NCBI RefSeq assembly: GCF_001043025.1
Contig: NZ_JYLD01000022.1
Coordinates: forward strand, 1 to 62,695
DNA: 62,695 nucleotides
Reading direction: 5' to 3'
From: Pseudomonas helleri
Lineage (GTDB): Bacteria; Pseudomonadota; Gammaproteobacteria; Pseudomonadales; Pseudomonadaceae
The notes beneath the pieces are model-generated. The model made no database searches. It worked only from the letters and a program-made list of their open reading frames with translations, and was not told the origin of the DNA. Shown piece after piece: positions 1-8,956 of the stretch. The position numbers were made by a program, and so were the translations under genes. Positions within the stretch are counted from its first letter, which is position 1. Each line of letters starts with the position of its first letter.

Positions 1-95
1 GCGCCGCAGTATGTTTTGCCCCATCGGCGACCTGATCGGTGGTTCCCGCGAGCAGTGAAGCAGCGCCCAGCAAAATATCCGACCCGAAAATAAAG

Positions 96-122
96 ATGCC
101 AGTCAGCTTAACTGACTGGCAT
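96..122 (-). terminator. Rho-independent terminator after the rluC-HAD-sppA unit
   Basis: A perfect 11-bp inverted repeat (96-106 with 112-122, loop CTTAA) is followed on the minus strand by CTTTATTTT. It lies 35 bp past the sppA stop and ends the minus-strand unit. Bases 1-95 show no convincing gene. In other pseudomonads maf follows sppA, so maf probably starts to the left of the window. Confidence 0.75.
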
Positions 123-156
123 TAGCCATTCAGGCCGGTTTTTTGGTGCTTAACGA

Positions 157-1146
157 TCAGCGCAGTGTCGGGCCTTGAAAGCCCATCCACATGGCCAGTT
201 TCTCAGCCACGCCGGCACCCAGCTTTTTCGAGAAGCGATCAAGTGCCGATTCTTGCACAGTGAAGTCGACCAGCTCTTTTTCACCGATCACATCACGCGC
301 CACCGAACTGGCACTGCCCAAGCCGTCGATCAGCCCCAGCGGCAAGGCTTGCTGCCCGGTCCAGACCAGACCAGAGAACAACTCAGGGTGATCTTTGTCC
401 TTCAAGCGATCGCCACGCCCTTGCTTGACGCTGGCAATGAACTGCTCATGGGTAACGTTCAGCACACCCTGCCAAAACTTGGTTTCATCCGGCTTTTCAG
501 GCTCGAACGGATCAAGAAAAGCCTTGTGCTCACCCGAAGTGTAGGCGCGACGCTGAACCCCCAGCTTTTCCATCGCCCCAACAAAGCCAAAACCTGCCGC
601 CGTCACACCGATCGAACCCACCAGGCTCGCCTTGTCGGCATAGATTTCATCGGCCGCACTGGCAATGTAATACGCACCCGAAGCACCCAGATCAGAGATC
701 ACCGCATACACCTTGGTGTCCGGATGCAGGCCACGCAAACGACGTATCTCGTCGTACACATAACCCGATTGCACCGGGCTGCCGCCAGGGCTGTTAATAC
801 GCAACACCACACCTTTGACCTTGGGATCATCAAATGCAGCGCGCAAGCTGGTGATCAGGTTATCGGCGCTGGCAGCTTCTTTATCTGCAATCACGCCCTG
901 CACATCAATCAGCGCGGTATAACCGGCGCCCTTGGTTGCACTGCGCTCCATGTCCATCAGCGGCGTAAACAAAAACAGCATCGCAATCAGATACAAGAAA
1001 GTCAGCGACTTGAAAAAGATGCCCCAGCGGCGCGCGCGACGCTGCTCCTGCACACCCGCCAACAAAGTCTTTTCCAGCAGCTTCCAGCTTTTATCATCAC
1101 CGACTGTCGGCTCGCCTTCAGCAGGCGCCTTCCATTGATCAACCAT
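157..1146 (-). CDS. sppA: Signal peptide peptidase SppA-type, S49 family serine peptidase
   Basis: This 329-residue protein has a cytoplasmic N-terminus, one membrane span at about residues 44-63, and a periplasmic S49 domain. The Ser-Lys dyad characteristic of short SppA proteins can be assigned: Ser156 in GASGAYY is the likely nucleophile and Lys208 in the TSGEHK stretch the likely general base. The family degrades leftover signal peptides in the membrane. The start is supported by an AGGGGTAGAG ribosome site. It is the last gene of rluC-HAD-sppA, 20 bp after the HAD gene. Length fits the single-domain form, not the double-domain E. coli enzyme. The family call is firm; the physiological substrate is inferred. 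Confidence 0.93.
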   Translation of the reverse strand: MVDQWKAPAEGEPTVGDDKSWKLLEKTLLAGVQEQRRARRWGIFFKSLTFLYLIAMLFLFTPLMDMERSATKGAGYTALIDVQGVIADKEAASADNLITSLRAAFDDPKVKGVVLRINSPGGSPVQSGYVYDEIRRLRGLHPDTKVYAVISDLGASGAYYIASAADEIYADKASLVGSIGVTAAGFGFVGAMEKLGVQRRAYTSGEHKAFLDPFEPEKPDETKFWQGVLNVTHEQFIASVKQGRGDRLKDKDHPELFSGLVWTGQQALPLGLIDGLGSASSVARDVIGEKELVDFTVQESALDRFSKKLGAGVAEKLAMWMGFQGPTLR

Positions 1147-1166
1147 GCTCTACCCCTGCAAAGACT

Positions 1167-1829
1167 TTATTTAACCTGCCGACCTAGCCAGGTACGCAAT
1201 TCGGGAAACTTATCAATTGCCAGGCGCGGTTCAAACGTCAGCAAACGTTCCACTGGTTGAGCACCATAGCTCACCGCAACCGAGTCGATACCGGCATTGC
1301 GCGCCATCAGCAGGTCAAAGGACGCATCCCCGACCATCAACGCCTGGCTCGGCGGCACATCGCAATGGGCGAGGATCTGATTGAGCATCAAAGGGTTCGG
1401 CTTGCTGGCGGTTTCGTCTGCCGCCCGGGTAACGTCGAAAAAGCGCTCCCAACCATGCACCTTCAGCACACGATCAAGACCGCGACGGGCCTTGCCCGTC
1501 GCAACGGCCAAACGGTAGCCGTCAGCCCGGAACGCCTCAAGGGTGTCAGCCACCCCTGCAAACAACGGTGAAGGCTGCTCATCCATGGCGATATAGACGT
1601 CAGCGTAATGCTGACGAAAAACAACCATTTCTGGCTCAGCCATGTCCGGATAAAGCGTCAGGATGGCCTCGGGCAAACCCAAGCCGATGATCCCGCGAAT
1701 GGACGCTTCATCGCGTTCAGGACGACCTGTGCGCTGCGCGGCGACTCGCATCGCCATGACAATCCGCCCCACGGAATCAGCCAGCGTGCCATCCCAATCG
1801 AAGATCAGCAGCTTGTACTCACTCAGCAC
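1167..1829 (-). CDS. HAD-IA family phosphatase (phosphoglycolate phosphatase-like)
   Basis: A 220-residue haloacid dehalogenase-family hydrolase. Motif I, FDWDGTLADS, carries the nucleophile Asp and acid/base Asp near residues 10-12. A motif III lysine lies in the SKPNP stretch, and motif IV is VGDASFDLLMA. The cap between motifs I and II fits subfamily IA, which includes Gph. The start overlaps the end of rluC by 11 bp, indicating translational coupling. The same rluC-HAD-sppA order occurs in other Pseudomonas genomes. The substrate cannot be read from sequence; phosphoglycolate or another small sugar phosphate is only a family-based guess. Confidence 0.9.
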   Translation of the reverse strand: MLSEYKLLIFDWDGTLADSVGRIVMAMRVAAQRTGRPERDEASIRGIIGLGLPEAILTLYPDMAEPEMVVFRQHYADVYIAMDEQPSPLFAGVADTLEAFRADGYRLAVATGKARRGLDRVLKVHGWERFFDVTRAADETASKPNPLMLNQILAHCDVPPSQALMVGDASFDLLMARNAGIDSVAVSYGAQPVERLLTFEPRLAIDKFPELRTWLGRQVK

Positions 1830-2775
1830 TCAGACGCTCCACTGTTTTGGCCCACATGTCATCAACCGGAGCCTGTAACTTCAATTCGCCACCGTCCGGT
1901 AGCGGCACGGTCAGCATGTAGGCATGCAAGAACAAACGCTTGCCGCCCAGATCACGAATTTCTTTAGAGAAGTCTTCATCGCCATACTTGGTGTCACCGG
2001 CAATGCAATGCCCCGCATGCAGCGTGTGCACGCGAATCTGGTGGGTACGCCCGGTGATCGGCTTGGCCTCGACCATGGTGGCAAAGTCGCCGAAACGGCG
2101 CAGCACCTTGAACACGGTCACAGATTCCTTGCCCTCCTCGTTCACCTCGACCATGCGCTCGCCCGAACGCAGATTGCTCTTCATCAGCGGCGCACGCACC
2201 TGCTTGATCGAGGTTTCCCAGCGCCCACGCACCAGCGCCATGTAGCGCTTGTCGATACCGTCGCCGCGCAAGGCTTCGTGCAAATGGCGCAACATGCTGC
2301 GCTTTTTCGCAATCATCAGCAGGCCGGAAGTATCACGGTCCAGGCGATGCACAAGCTCAAGCTCTTTGATTTCCGGACGCAACTGACGAAAGGCTTCAAT
2401 CACGCCAAAATTCAAGCCGCTGCCGCCGTGCACCGCAATACCAGCGGGTTTATTGAGCACAATCAGCGCCTTGTCTTCGTAGACAATGGCCGCTTCAAGG
2501 CGCTGTAACAAACCTTGCGCCACTGGCACAGGCTCATCGCGCTCAGGCACCCGAACGGGTGGCACGCGCACAATATCGCCCGCCTGCAGCTTGTACTCAG
2601 GCTTGATCCGACCCTTGTTCACGCGCACTTCGCCTTTACGCAAAATGCGGTAAATCAAGGTCTTGGGAACACCCTTGAGCCGTGTGAGGAGGAAATTATC
2701 GATGCGTTGGCCGGCATATTCCGGCGTGACCTCAAGCAGCTGAACGCTGGGGGTCGGGGGGGTAGTCGTCGTCAT
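1819..2775 (-). CDS. rluC: 23S rRNA pseudouridine(955/2504/2580) synthase RluC
   Basis: A 318-residue RluA/RluC-type enzyme that converts three 23S rRNA uridines to pseudouridine. An S4 RNA-binding domain covers about residues 20-80 (AGQRIDNFL, then YRILRKGEVRVN). The catalytic domain follows, with HRLDRDTSG at 143-151; Asp146 is the expected catalytic residue. Near the C-terminus, GRTHQIRVH is the family RNA-contact motif. Length and start match E. coli RluC. The gene is divergent from rne, an arrangement shared by E. coli and pseudomonads. There is no clear ribosome site before ATG 2775, and a TATCAT hexamer lies only about 10 bp upstream, so the message may have a very short leader. Confidence 0.96.
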   Translation of the reverse strand: MTTTTPPTPSVQLLEVTPEYAGQRIDNFLLTRLKGVPKTLIYRILRKGEVRVNKGRIKPEYKLQAGDIVRVPPVRVPERDEPVPVAQGLLQRLEAAIVYEDKALIVLNKPAGIAVHGGSGLNFGVIEAFRQLRPEIKELELVHRLDRDTSGLLMIAKKRSMLRHLHEALRGDGIDKRYMALVRGRWETSIKQVRAPLMKSNLRSGERMVEVNEEGKESVTVFKVLRRFGDFATMVEAKPITGRTHQIRVHTLHAGHCIAGDTKYGDEDFSKEIRDLGGKRLFLHAYMLTVPLPDGGELKLQAPVDDMWAKTVERLSAE

Positions 2776-2804
2776 GGCGCGGATGATAACAATTTTTTAT
2801 GGAA

Positions 2805-2833
2805 TTGAAGCACTTAATCATTACTGCTATAGT
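2805..2833 (+). promoter_or_regulatory. Candidate sigma-70 promoter of rne
   Basis: TTGAAG (2805-2810) and TATAGT (2828-2833) are separated by exactly 17 bp, close to the sigma-70 consensus. It points towards rne and predicts a start near 2840. No other promoter this good was seen in the 700-bp spacer. Prediction only. Confidence 0.6.
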
Positions 2834-2839
2834 CGCGAA

Positions 2840-3477
2840 CGCCGCCAAAAGCGGCCTGGACAGCGGTATAACGGTGAATAACCGACCCTGACCAACGCTC
2901 TTCACGAGGACGGAAGGCCGTCCTACGGGGCTTTTGCTGCATACGGAACACTTGGAGTTGTAACAAGCGCAGGTGACATGAGGCCTGAAGCGAGCCTGGA
3001 AAGCAGAGTGCAAACTCGCCTTTTACGCCGATATTCACGGCCAGTTCACAAAGTGCAGTCAGCTTCGGGTTTTTCGAGCGATTGTTTCGGAAACCATCGC
3101 CTTTATTAGCCATGATGCGTGAACTCCCCTTTTGGAGAACACGGTAAATGCCAACCCGCTGCGGATTCTGCGCGCGGCAGCACCCGAATTATCAAGGATA
3201 CGTGTAGGGTGGAGATGCACAACCGCCGGACTGTGTAGCAATAGGCTTTATCAAGACGCTTCATCTCGTCCACAGCCGCTGGTTGATTCCTCCTCCTGAC
3301 TGAGTGCTTATTAAGTCACCACAGCAAGCAGGAAGCGTAAGTCGCGACTTCGCCCCCATTGGTCGAACCTCGCTGGACACTGGAGTGGCCAACTACTCCT
3401 GACGCACCTGACACCGACCATGAGAAGTCGTGTGTGCCGAACGCCGTTTCCGGTAGCCCGGAAACCGACGGTACAAC
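2840..3477 (+). promoter_or_regulatory. Long 5' leader of rne, probable autoregulatory region
   Basis: The 702 bases between rluC and rne contain no convincing gene. If transcription starts near 2840 the leader is about 640 nt. It is rich in short GC-paired segments, for example GCCGCCAAAAGCGGC near 2851, and has stretches able to fold. In E. coli the rne leader (about 360 nt) folds into hairpins that RNase E itself binds, so excess enzyme shortens its own message. The same logic is plausible here, but the sequences are not alignable by eye. The rne ATG has only a weak ribosome site, in keeping with control through the leader. Confidence 0.55.
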
Positions 3478-6400
3478 ATGAAAAGAATGCTGATTAACGC
3501 AACTCAACCCGAAGAGTTGCGCGTTGCACTGGTAGATGGCCAACGCCTCTACGACCTGGACATTGAGTCCGGTGCCCGCGAGCAAAAGAAAGCCAACATT
3601 TATAAAGGCCGTATTACTCGCATCGAACCCAGCCTTGAGGCTGCCTTTGTCGATTTCGGCTCTGAGCGCCACGGCTTCCTGCCCCTTAAAGAAATCTCCC
3701 GCGAGTACTTCAAGAAAGCCCCTGAAGGCCGCGTAAACATCAAGGACGTCCTGAGCGAAGGCCAGGAAGTTATCGTGCAAGTCGAAAAAGAAGAACGCGG
3801 CAACAAGGGCGCAGCCCTGACCACGTTCATCAGCCTCGCTGGCCGTTACCTGGTCCTGATGCCGAACAACCCGCGTGCTGGCGGCATTTCCCGTCGCATC
3901 GAAGGCGAAGAGCGCAACGAACTGCGCGAGGCCCTGAACGGCCTGATCGCCCCTGCCGACATGGGCTTGATCGTGCGCACTGCAGGCCTGGGCCGCAGCA
4001 GCGAAGAAATGCAGTGGGACCTCGATTACCTGCTGCAACTGTGGACCGCCATCAAAGAAGCCTCGCTGGATCGCTCCGCGCCGTTCCTGATCTACCAGGA
4101 AAGCAACGTCATCATCCGCGCCATCCGCGACTACCTGCGCCAGGACATCGGCGAAGTGCTGATCGACAGCGTTGAAGCCCAGGACGAAGCCCTGACCTTC
4201 ATTCGCCAGGTGATGCCGCAGTACGCCAGCAAAATCAAACTCTACGAAGACAGCGTTCCGCTGTTCAATCGTTTCCAGATCGAAAGCCAGATCGAGACCG
4301 CTTTCCAGCGCGTCGTCGAACTGCCTTCCGGCGGCTCCATCGTTATCGACCCGACCGAAGCCCTGGTGTCCATCGACATCAACTCGGCGCGCGCCACCAA
4401 AGGCAGCGATATCGAAGAAACCGCCCTGCAAACCAACCTTGAAGCGGCTGAAGAAATCGCCCGTCAGTTGCGCCTGCGCGACATCGGCGGTCTGATCGTC
4501 ATCGACTTCATCGACATGACCCCAGCCAAAAACCAGCGCGCCGTGGAAGAAAAAGTCCGCGAGTGCCTGGAAGCCGACCGCGCCCGCGTACAAGTAGGCC
4601 GCATCTCGCGCTTTGGCTTGCTGGAAATGTCCCGTCAGCGCCTGCGTCCATCCCTGGGCGAAAGCAGCGGCATCGTATGCCCGCGTTGCAACGGCACCGG
4701 CATCATCCGTGATGTTGAGTCGCTGTCGCTGGCGATCCTGCGCCTGATCGAAGAAGAAGCCCTGAAAGACCGCACTGCCGAAGTTCGCGCCCAGGTGCCG
4801 ATCCCGGTTGCAGCGTTCCTGCTCAACGAAAAACGCAACTCGATCACCAAGATCGAACTGCGCACCCGCGCACGCATCATCATCCTGCCGAACGATCACC
4901 TCGAAACGCCGCACTTCGAAGTTCAGCGCCTGCGTGATGACAGCCCGGAAGCCAACAACAACCAGTCCAGCTACGAAATTGCTGCCGCTGCTGCCGAAGT
5001 GGAAGAAGTCCAGCCAGCCGCTGCGACCCGCACCCTGGTTCGTCAGGAAGCTGCCGTTAAAACTGCACCGGCCCGCGCCTCGGCTCCAGTACCGACCGAA
5101 GCAGCCGCACCGGTTGCCGCACCGGCAGCAAAAGCCGCCGAGCCAAGCCTGTTCAAAGGCCTGGTGAAGTCGCTGGTTAACCTGTTCGCTGCCAAGGAAG
5201 AGCCTGCTGCGCCTGCCGTGGTAGAAAAACCGGCGGCTACCGAGCGCCCTGCGCGCAACGAAGAGCGTCGCAATGGCCGCCAGCAAAACCGTAACCGCAA
5301 CGGTCGCCGTGACGAAGAGCGCAAGCCACGTGAAGAGCGTGCTCCGCGCGAAGAACGCGCACCTCGTGAAGAACGCGCCCCGCGCGAACTGCGTGAGCCG
5401 CGTGAAGAAGCCCCAACCGTAACCACCGCTCGCGAAGAACGTGCACCGCGTCCGCCACGTGAAGAGCGCGCACCTCGCCCACCACGTGAAGAACGCAAGC
5501 CACGCGGCGAGCGTGAAGAGCGTGTTCGCGAACTGCGCGAGCCTCTGGACGCTGCCCCGGCAGTGGCTGCAGCTGCTGCCGTTGTCGCGACCGAAGAAGA
5601 ACGTCCGGCCCGTGCGCCGCGCGAAGAGCGTCAGCCTCGCGCACCACGTGAAGAACGTGCACCACGCGAAACCCAGGCTCCAGCACCGGCTGCTGAAGAC
5701 GAAGAAGTCGCGACCAACGAAGAGCAGGCGCAGGACGACAACCAGGACAACAACGAGGGTGATCGCCCACGTCGTCGCTCCCGTGGTCAGCGTCGTCGCA
5801 GCAACCGCCGTGAACGTCAACGCGATGCCAACGGCAACGTGATTGAAGGCTCGGAAGAAAACAGCGAAGAAGCCACCGCCGAAAACGCTGCTGCCGCACC
5901 TCAAGTCGCTGCCGAGCAAGTCGCAGAACAACAAGCCGCTCACACCCAGGCCATCAGCGCTCCTGCTGAAGCCCAGGCCAACGAGCAAGCTGAACGTGCC
6001 ACCCAAGCCGTTCAGGAATCGGCACCCGCCGAAACCGTGGCAGCGGTAGAAGCGCAAACCACTGAAGTGGCCATCGTGCCAACCCCAGCGGTTGAAGCGC
6101 CGGTTGTTGAGAAGCCAGTGGTTGAAGCCCCGGTTGTTGAAACGCCTGTTGTTGAAGCAACTGCACCGGTTGAAGCGATCAAGGCACCAGAAGTTGAAGT
6201 GCCAGCAGTGCAGGCTGAACCTGAAGTCAAGGCAGCTGCCGAGCCTGCTCCGGTTGTCGAAACACCGGTCATTGCCGCGCCAGAGCCTGTGGTTGAAGCC
6301 GTTGTCGAAGCCCCGGCAGTAGAAGCGCCACGCGAAGAAGCGCCGGTAATCGAGACACCAGTTGTCGAGAAAGCGCCTGAGCACGTCAAGGAAGCCCGTG

Positions 6401-6717
6401 TTGTCCGCGAGCCAGTTGCCGAGCCTGCCATTGTCGAGGCCGCTCCAGCGCCAGTCGCTGAGCCAGTGGCTGAAGTGGTTGTGGCTGAAGCAGCCGTCGT
6501 CGAGACAGCCGTTGTGGCACAACCGGCTCCGGTTGAAGTGGTCGAAACCACTGAAGTGGTTGAAGTGGTAGCTGCAGCGCCGGTTGTCAGCGCACCGAGC
6601 AACGGTCGTGCACCTAACGACCCGCGTGAAGTACGCCGCCGCAAGCGTGAAGCTGAAGCAGCCGCCGCGAAAGCAGCAGCCACGGAACAGGAACACGAGT
6701 CTAAACCCCTCGCCTAA
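3478..6717 (+). CDS. rne: Ribonuclease E, degradosome scaffold
   Basis: A 1079-residue endoribonuclease that starts most mRNA decay and processes rRNA and tRNA precursors. The catalytic half includes an S1 RNA-binding domain (about 35-125), the magnesium-binding Asp300 (IDINSAR) and Asp343 (VIDFIDM), and the zinc-link CPRC at 401-404. All are offset by three residues from E. coli Asp303, Asp346 and Cys404/407. SLFKGLVKSLVNLF at 557-570 resembles the membrane-anchoring helix. The C-terminal half is low-complexity: Arg/Glu-rich REERAP repeats (about 615-740), then Val/Glu/Ala/Pro repeats, ending with an NDPR motif that I recall as described for pseudomonad RNase E. The C-half repeats are a likely site of length variation. 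Confidence 0.98.
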   Translation: MKRMLINATQPEELRVALVDGQRLYDLDIESGAREQKKANIYKGRITRIEPSLEAAFVDFGSERHGFLPLKEISREYFKKAPEGRVNIKDVLSEGQEVIVQVEKEERGNKGAALTTFISLAGRYLVLMPNNPRAGGISRRIEGEERNELREALNGLIAPADMGLIVRTAGLGRSSEEMQWDLDYLLQLWTAIKEASLDRSAPFLIYQESNVIIRAIRDYLRQDIGEVLIDSVEAQDEALTFIRQVMPQYASKIKLYEDSVPLFNRFQIESQIETAFQRVVELPSGGSIVIDPTEALVSIDINSARATKGSDIEETALQTNLEAAEEIARQLRLRDIGGLIVIDFIDMTPAKNQRAVEEKVRECLEADRARVQVGRISRFGLLEMSRQRLRPSLGESSGIVCPRCNGTGIIRDVESLSLAILRLIEEEALKDRTAEVRAQVPIPVAAFLLNEKRNSITKIELRTRARIIILPNDHLETPHFEVQRLRDDSPEANNNQSSYEIAAAAAEVEEVQPAAATRTLVRQEAAVKTAPARASAPVPTEAAAPVAAPAAKAAEPSLFKGLVKSLVNLFAAKEEPAAPAVVEKPAATERPARNEERRNGRQQNRNRNGRRDEERKPREERAPREERAPREERAPRELREPREEAPTVTTAREERAPRPPREERAPRPPREERKPRGEREERVRELREPLDAAPAVAAAAAVVATEEERPARAPREERQPRAPREERAPRETQAPAPAAEDEEVATNEEQAQDDNQDNNEGDRPRRRSRGQRRRSNRRERQRDANGNVIEGSEENSEEATAENAAAAPQVAAEQVAEQQAAHTQAISAPAEAQANEQAERATQAVQESAPAETVAAVEAQTTEVAIVPTPAVEAPVVEKPVVEAPVVETPVVEATAPVEAIKAPEVEVPAVQAEPEVKAAAEPAPVVETPVIAAPEPVVEAVVEAPAVEAPREEAPVIETPVVEKAPEHVKEARVVREPVAEPAIVEAAPAPVAEPVAEVVVAEAAVVETAVVAQPAPVEVVETTEVVEVVAAAPVVSAPSNGRAPNDPREVRRRKREAEAAAAKAAATEQEHESKPLA

Positions 6718-6735
6718 TTCTGCCGGCCACTAAAA

Positions 6736-6771
6736 AGCCCCGCCAGTTCTGAACTGGCGGGGCTTTTTTTA
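6736..6771. terminator. Bidirectional Rho-independent terminator between rne and the SLT lipoprotein gene
   Basis: A 13-bp GC-rich stem (6736-6748 with 6752-6764) is followed by a run of eight T on the plus strand and preceded by five A, so it can stop rne (plus) and the converging minus-strand gene ending at 6785. Confidence 0.92.
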
Positions 6772-6784
6772 TTCTGTTGTGCAA

Positions 6785-7396
6785 TCAAAAAAACCAGAAC
6801 GAGCGGCGCTCTTTCTCCAGTTCGTCGCGGCACTGCGCAAGTTGCGCGCCATAGGTTTGCGATTGCTGCTGAACCTTGCGCGCCACCTGCATCAACCAGG
6901 GTTTGCCACGGTAGGTGTTACGGGTAAAACCGCCGCGCCCCTCGTGATACGCCAAGTACTGGTTATAGGCATCCCACTTGGAAATCCCCAGCTGACGCTG
7001 AGTACCTGCGGTATACCAGCCGATAAACATGATGGCGTCAGCATAGTTGTCCCGCGAACCTGAGCGACCCATCGCCCGCTCAAAGTCTTTCCAGGCGGGC
7101 GGCTGGGCCTGTGCATAACCATAGGACGGGCTGACCCTACCCCACGGGATTACCCACAGCAGGTAGGCGCGCGGCGGAAGTGCGTCGGCCACAAAGCTGC
7201 TTTCCTGCTTCATGATCGCCATGGCCACGTTGGGCGGCGTGCCCCATTGTGTCTGCATCGCCACCGAATCCTTGTACCAGGCCGGGTATTGGCGATAGAT
7301 GTTGCACAGGTTGTTTTGGTCCCTTGGCGGGGCCGTCATGCAGCCGGTCAACGTCACCAAGGTTATCGCTAACGCACACGCGGGTAGTTGCTTCAT
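6785..7396 (-). CDS. Lipoprotein with lytic transglycosylase (SLT) fold
   Basis: I take ATG at 7396 as start (203 residues). It gives a lipoprotein signal (Lys3, hydrophobic stretch, lipobox LTGC with Cys19), while the longer open frame would bury it. The body has the SLT pattern: IMKQESSF with likely catalytic Glu65, SYGYAQAQP, and an aromatic run around YLAYHEGRGGF. Such enzymes cleave the MurNAc-GlcNAc bond of peptidoglycan to form 1,6-anhydro ends. The lipobox implies membrane anchoring; the residue after Cys is Met, so outer-membrane sorting is likely. It follows murB by 79 bp and ends at the shared terminator. I recall murB and rne as adjacent in P. aeruginosa, so this gene may be a lineage-specific insertion. 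Confidence 0.85.
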   Translation of the reverse strand: MKQLPACALAITLVTLTGCMTAPPRDQNNLCNIYRQYPAWYKDSVAMQTQWGTPPNVAMAIMKQESSFVADALPPRAYLLWVIPWGRVSPSYGYAQAQPPAWKDFERAMGRSGSRDNYADAIMFIGWYTAGTQRQLGISKWDAYNQYLAYHEGRGGFTRNTYRGKPWLMQVARKVQQQSQTYGAQLAQCRDELEKERRSFWFF

Positions 7397-7475
7397 GACT
7401 CGTCCAGACCTGAAAAACAGTGGGATACACACCAAGCCTGCGTGGGCGTGAAATCAGCCAGCGAGACTGCCGCCC

Positions 7476-8495
7476 TTAATACACGTTGGGTTCCATCTCA
7501 AGTTGCACCGCAAAACGCTCCTGGATATCGGCCTGAATGCGTTGCGCCAGGGCCAGCAACTGCAAGCCGGTGGCCGCGCCATAGTTCACCAGCACCAGGG
7601 ACTGCAAGCGATGCACACCGGCATCCGCCTCGCGAAAGCCTTTCCAGCCTGCGGCTTCAATCAACCAGCCTGCCGCCAGTTTGACCTGGCCATCGGCCTG
7701 TGGATAACCGATCAGTCCCGGGTGGGCGAGCTTCAACTCGTCCGCCTGCTGTGCCGACACCAGCGGGTTTTTAAAGAAGCTGCCAGCATTGCCCAGCACC
7801 GCAGGGTCTGGCAGTTTTTCGCTGCGAATGCTGCTGATGGCCCGGCTTACATCTCTGGCCGTGGGCTGCTCAACGCCCTGCTCGCTTAAACGCTGGCGCA
7901 CCGGGCCGTATTCCAAATGCAGACGCTCAGCGCGGTTAAGAGCAAAACGCACGCGTAAAATCAACCAGCGGCCCGGCTGCTGCTTGAACACGCTGTCGCG
8001 GTAGCCAAACTCGCACTCGGCCAGGCTGAACTCGCGCAACTCGCCGGTATGGCGGTCCAGGGCTGTCAGACCCTCGAACACGTCCTTGATCTCGACGCCA
8101 TACGCGCCAATGTTTTGCATCGGTGCGGCGCCCACGGTGCCGGGGATCAAACTGAGGTTTTCCAGGCCGGATAACCCTTGCTCCAATGTCCACAGCACAA
8201 AAGCGTGCCAGACCTCCCCCGCCTCGGCCTCGACGACGGTGCGCTGGCCATCGTCGGCAAGCACCCGAATACCGCGACTGGCCATGCGCAGCACCAGGGC
8301 GTGAACATCGCCGGTGAGCAACAGATTGCTGCCGCCGCCAATCACCAGCAACGGCAGTTGTTGCTCGGCCGAATAGTGCAGGGCTTCACGCACATCACTG
8401 TCGGTATGCGCTTCGGCCAACAGGCTGGCACGCGCCTCCACGCCGAAACTGTTGAATGACTTCAGTGACGCATCAACCTGCAACTGCAAACTCAT
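7476..8495 (-). CDS. murB: UDP-N-acetylenolpyruvoylglucosamine reductase MurB
   Basis: A 339-residue cytoplasmic flavoenzyme that reduces UDP-GlcNAc-enolpyruvate to UDP-MurNAc with NADPH. FAD-binding and active-site motifs are present: GGGSNLLL near residue 53, LSLIPGTVGAAPMQNIGAYG near 116-135, and GNAGSFFKNP around 235. The length fits the E. coli-type (class I) enzyme. Its ATG overlaps the stop of the tyrosine phosphatase gene by 4 bp (ATGA), so it is translationally coupled within the minus-strand envelope operon. Confidence 0.97.
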   Translation of the reverse strand: MSLQLQVDASLKSFNSFGVEARASLLAEAHTDSDVREALHYSAEQQLPLLVIGGGSNLLLTGDVHALVLRMASRGIRVLADDGQRTVVEAEAGEVWHAFVLWTLEQGLSGLENLSLIPGTVGAAPMQNIGAYGVEIKDVFEGLTALDRHTGELREFSLAECEFGYRDSVFKQQPGRWLILRVRFALNRAERLHLEYGPVRQRLSEQGVEQPTARDVSRAISSIRSEKLPDPAVLGNAGSFFKNPLVSAQQADELKLAHPGLIGYPQADGQVKLAAGWLIEAAGWKGFREADAGVHRLQSLVLVNYGAATGLQLLALAQRIQADIQERFAVQLEMEPNVY

Positions 8496-8956
8496 AAACG
8501 GCCCTTCAATTCAATCACCAGCAAATCGCACGCACGCTCAACCAGGTCGAGCACTTCCTCAAAGCCCTGTTCGCCATCGTAATAAGGGTCCGGGACTTCA
8601 TCCTTGACCGCTGCATAACGACGCAAGAACAAATCCAGCTCAGCCTTGGCGCCTGCTGGCTGCAAGGCGCTGAGGTCACGCAAATTGCTCTTGTCCATCG
8701 CCAGAATCAGGTCATAGCGATTGAAGTCGGCAGCACTGACTTGCTGCGCACGTTGCGCCGACAAGTCATAGCCGCGGCGCTTGGCCGCCCGCTGGCTGCG
8801 CACGTCCGGCGCTTCGCCCGCGTGCCAGCCCCCCGTCCCGGCAGAGGCTACCTCGATGCGCTTAGCCAAGCCGGCGTCACGCAGCTTTTGGCGCAACACG
8901 CCTTCTGCGGTGGGTGAGCGACAAATATTGCCCAGGCACACAAACAGGACGCGCAT
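8492..8956 (-). CDS. Low-molecular-weight protein-tyrosine phosphatase
   Basis: A 154-residue cytoplasmic phosphatase. The N-terminal P-loop VCLGNICRSPTAEG holds the catalytic Cys7 and phosphate-binding Arg13, and the general-acid Asp is in VPDPYYDG near residue 122. Homologues dephosphorylate bacterial tyrosine kinases that control polysaccharide synthesis, but no kinase gene is nearby, so the substrate is open. Its ATG overlaps the kdsB stop by one base (TAATG), and its own end overlaps murB. Confidence 0.94.
   Translation of the reverse strand: MRVLFVCLGNICRSPTAEGVLRQKLRDAGLAKRIEVASAGTGGWHAGEAPDVRSQRAAKRRGYDLSAQRAQQVSAADFNRYDLILAMDKSNLRDLSALQPAGAKAELDLFLRRYAAVKDEVPDPYYDGEQGFEEVLDLVERACDLLVIELKGRL

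Noticed and set aside
1..95. Start of maf at the left edge
   Set aside because: Neither strand shows the Maf N-terminus; the gene probably lies outside the window.
2776..2800. Leaderless rluC message
   Set aside because: TATCAT is close to the ATG but no matching -35 at proper spacing was found, so it is only mentioned, not called.
5320..5700. Tandem repeats suggestive of a CRISPR array
   Set aside because: The repeats are in-frame REERAP codons of rne without spacers of unrelated sequence.
3316..6696. Minus-strand open frame of 1126 codons opposite rne
   Set aside because: It is the antisense of a GC-rich, repeat-rich gene. The product is a low-complexity mix of Phe, Gly, Arg and Cys with no domain, and the rne frame has all expected motifs.
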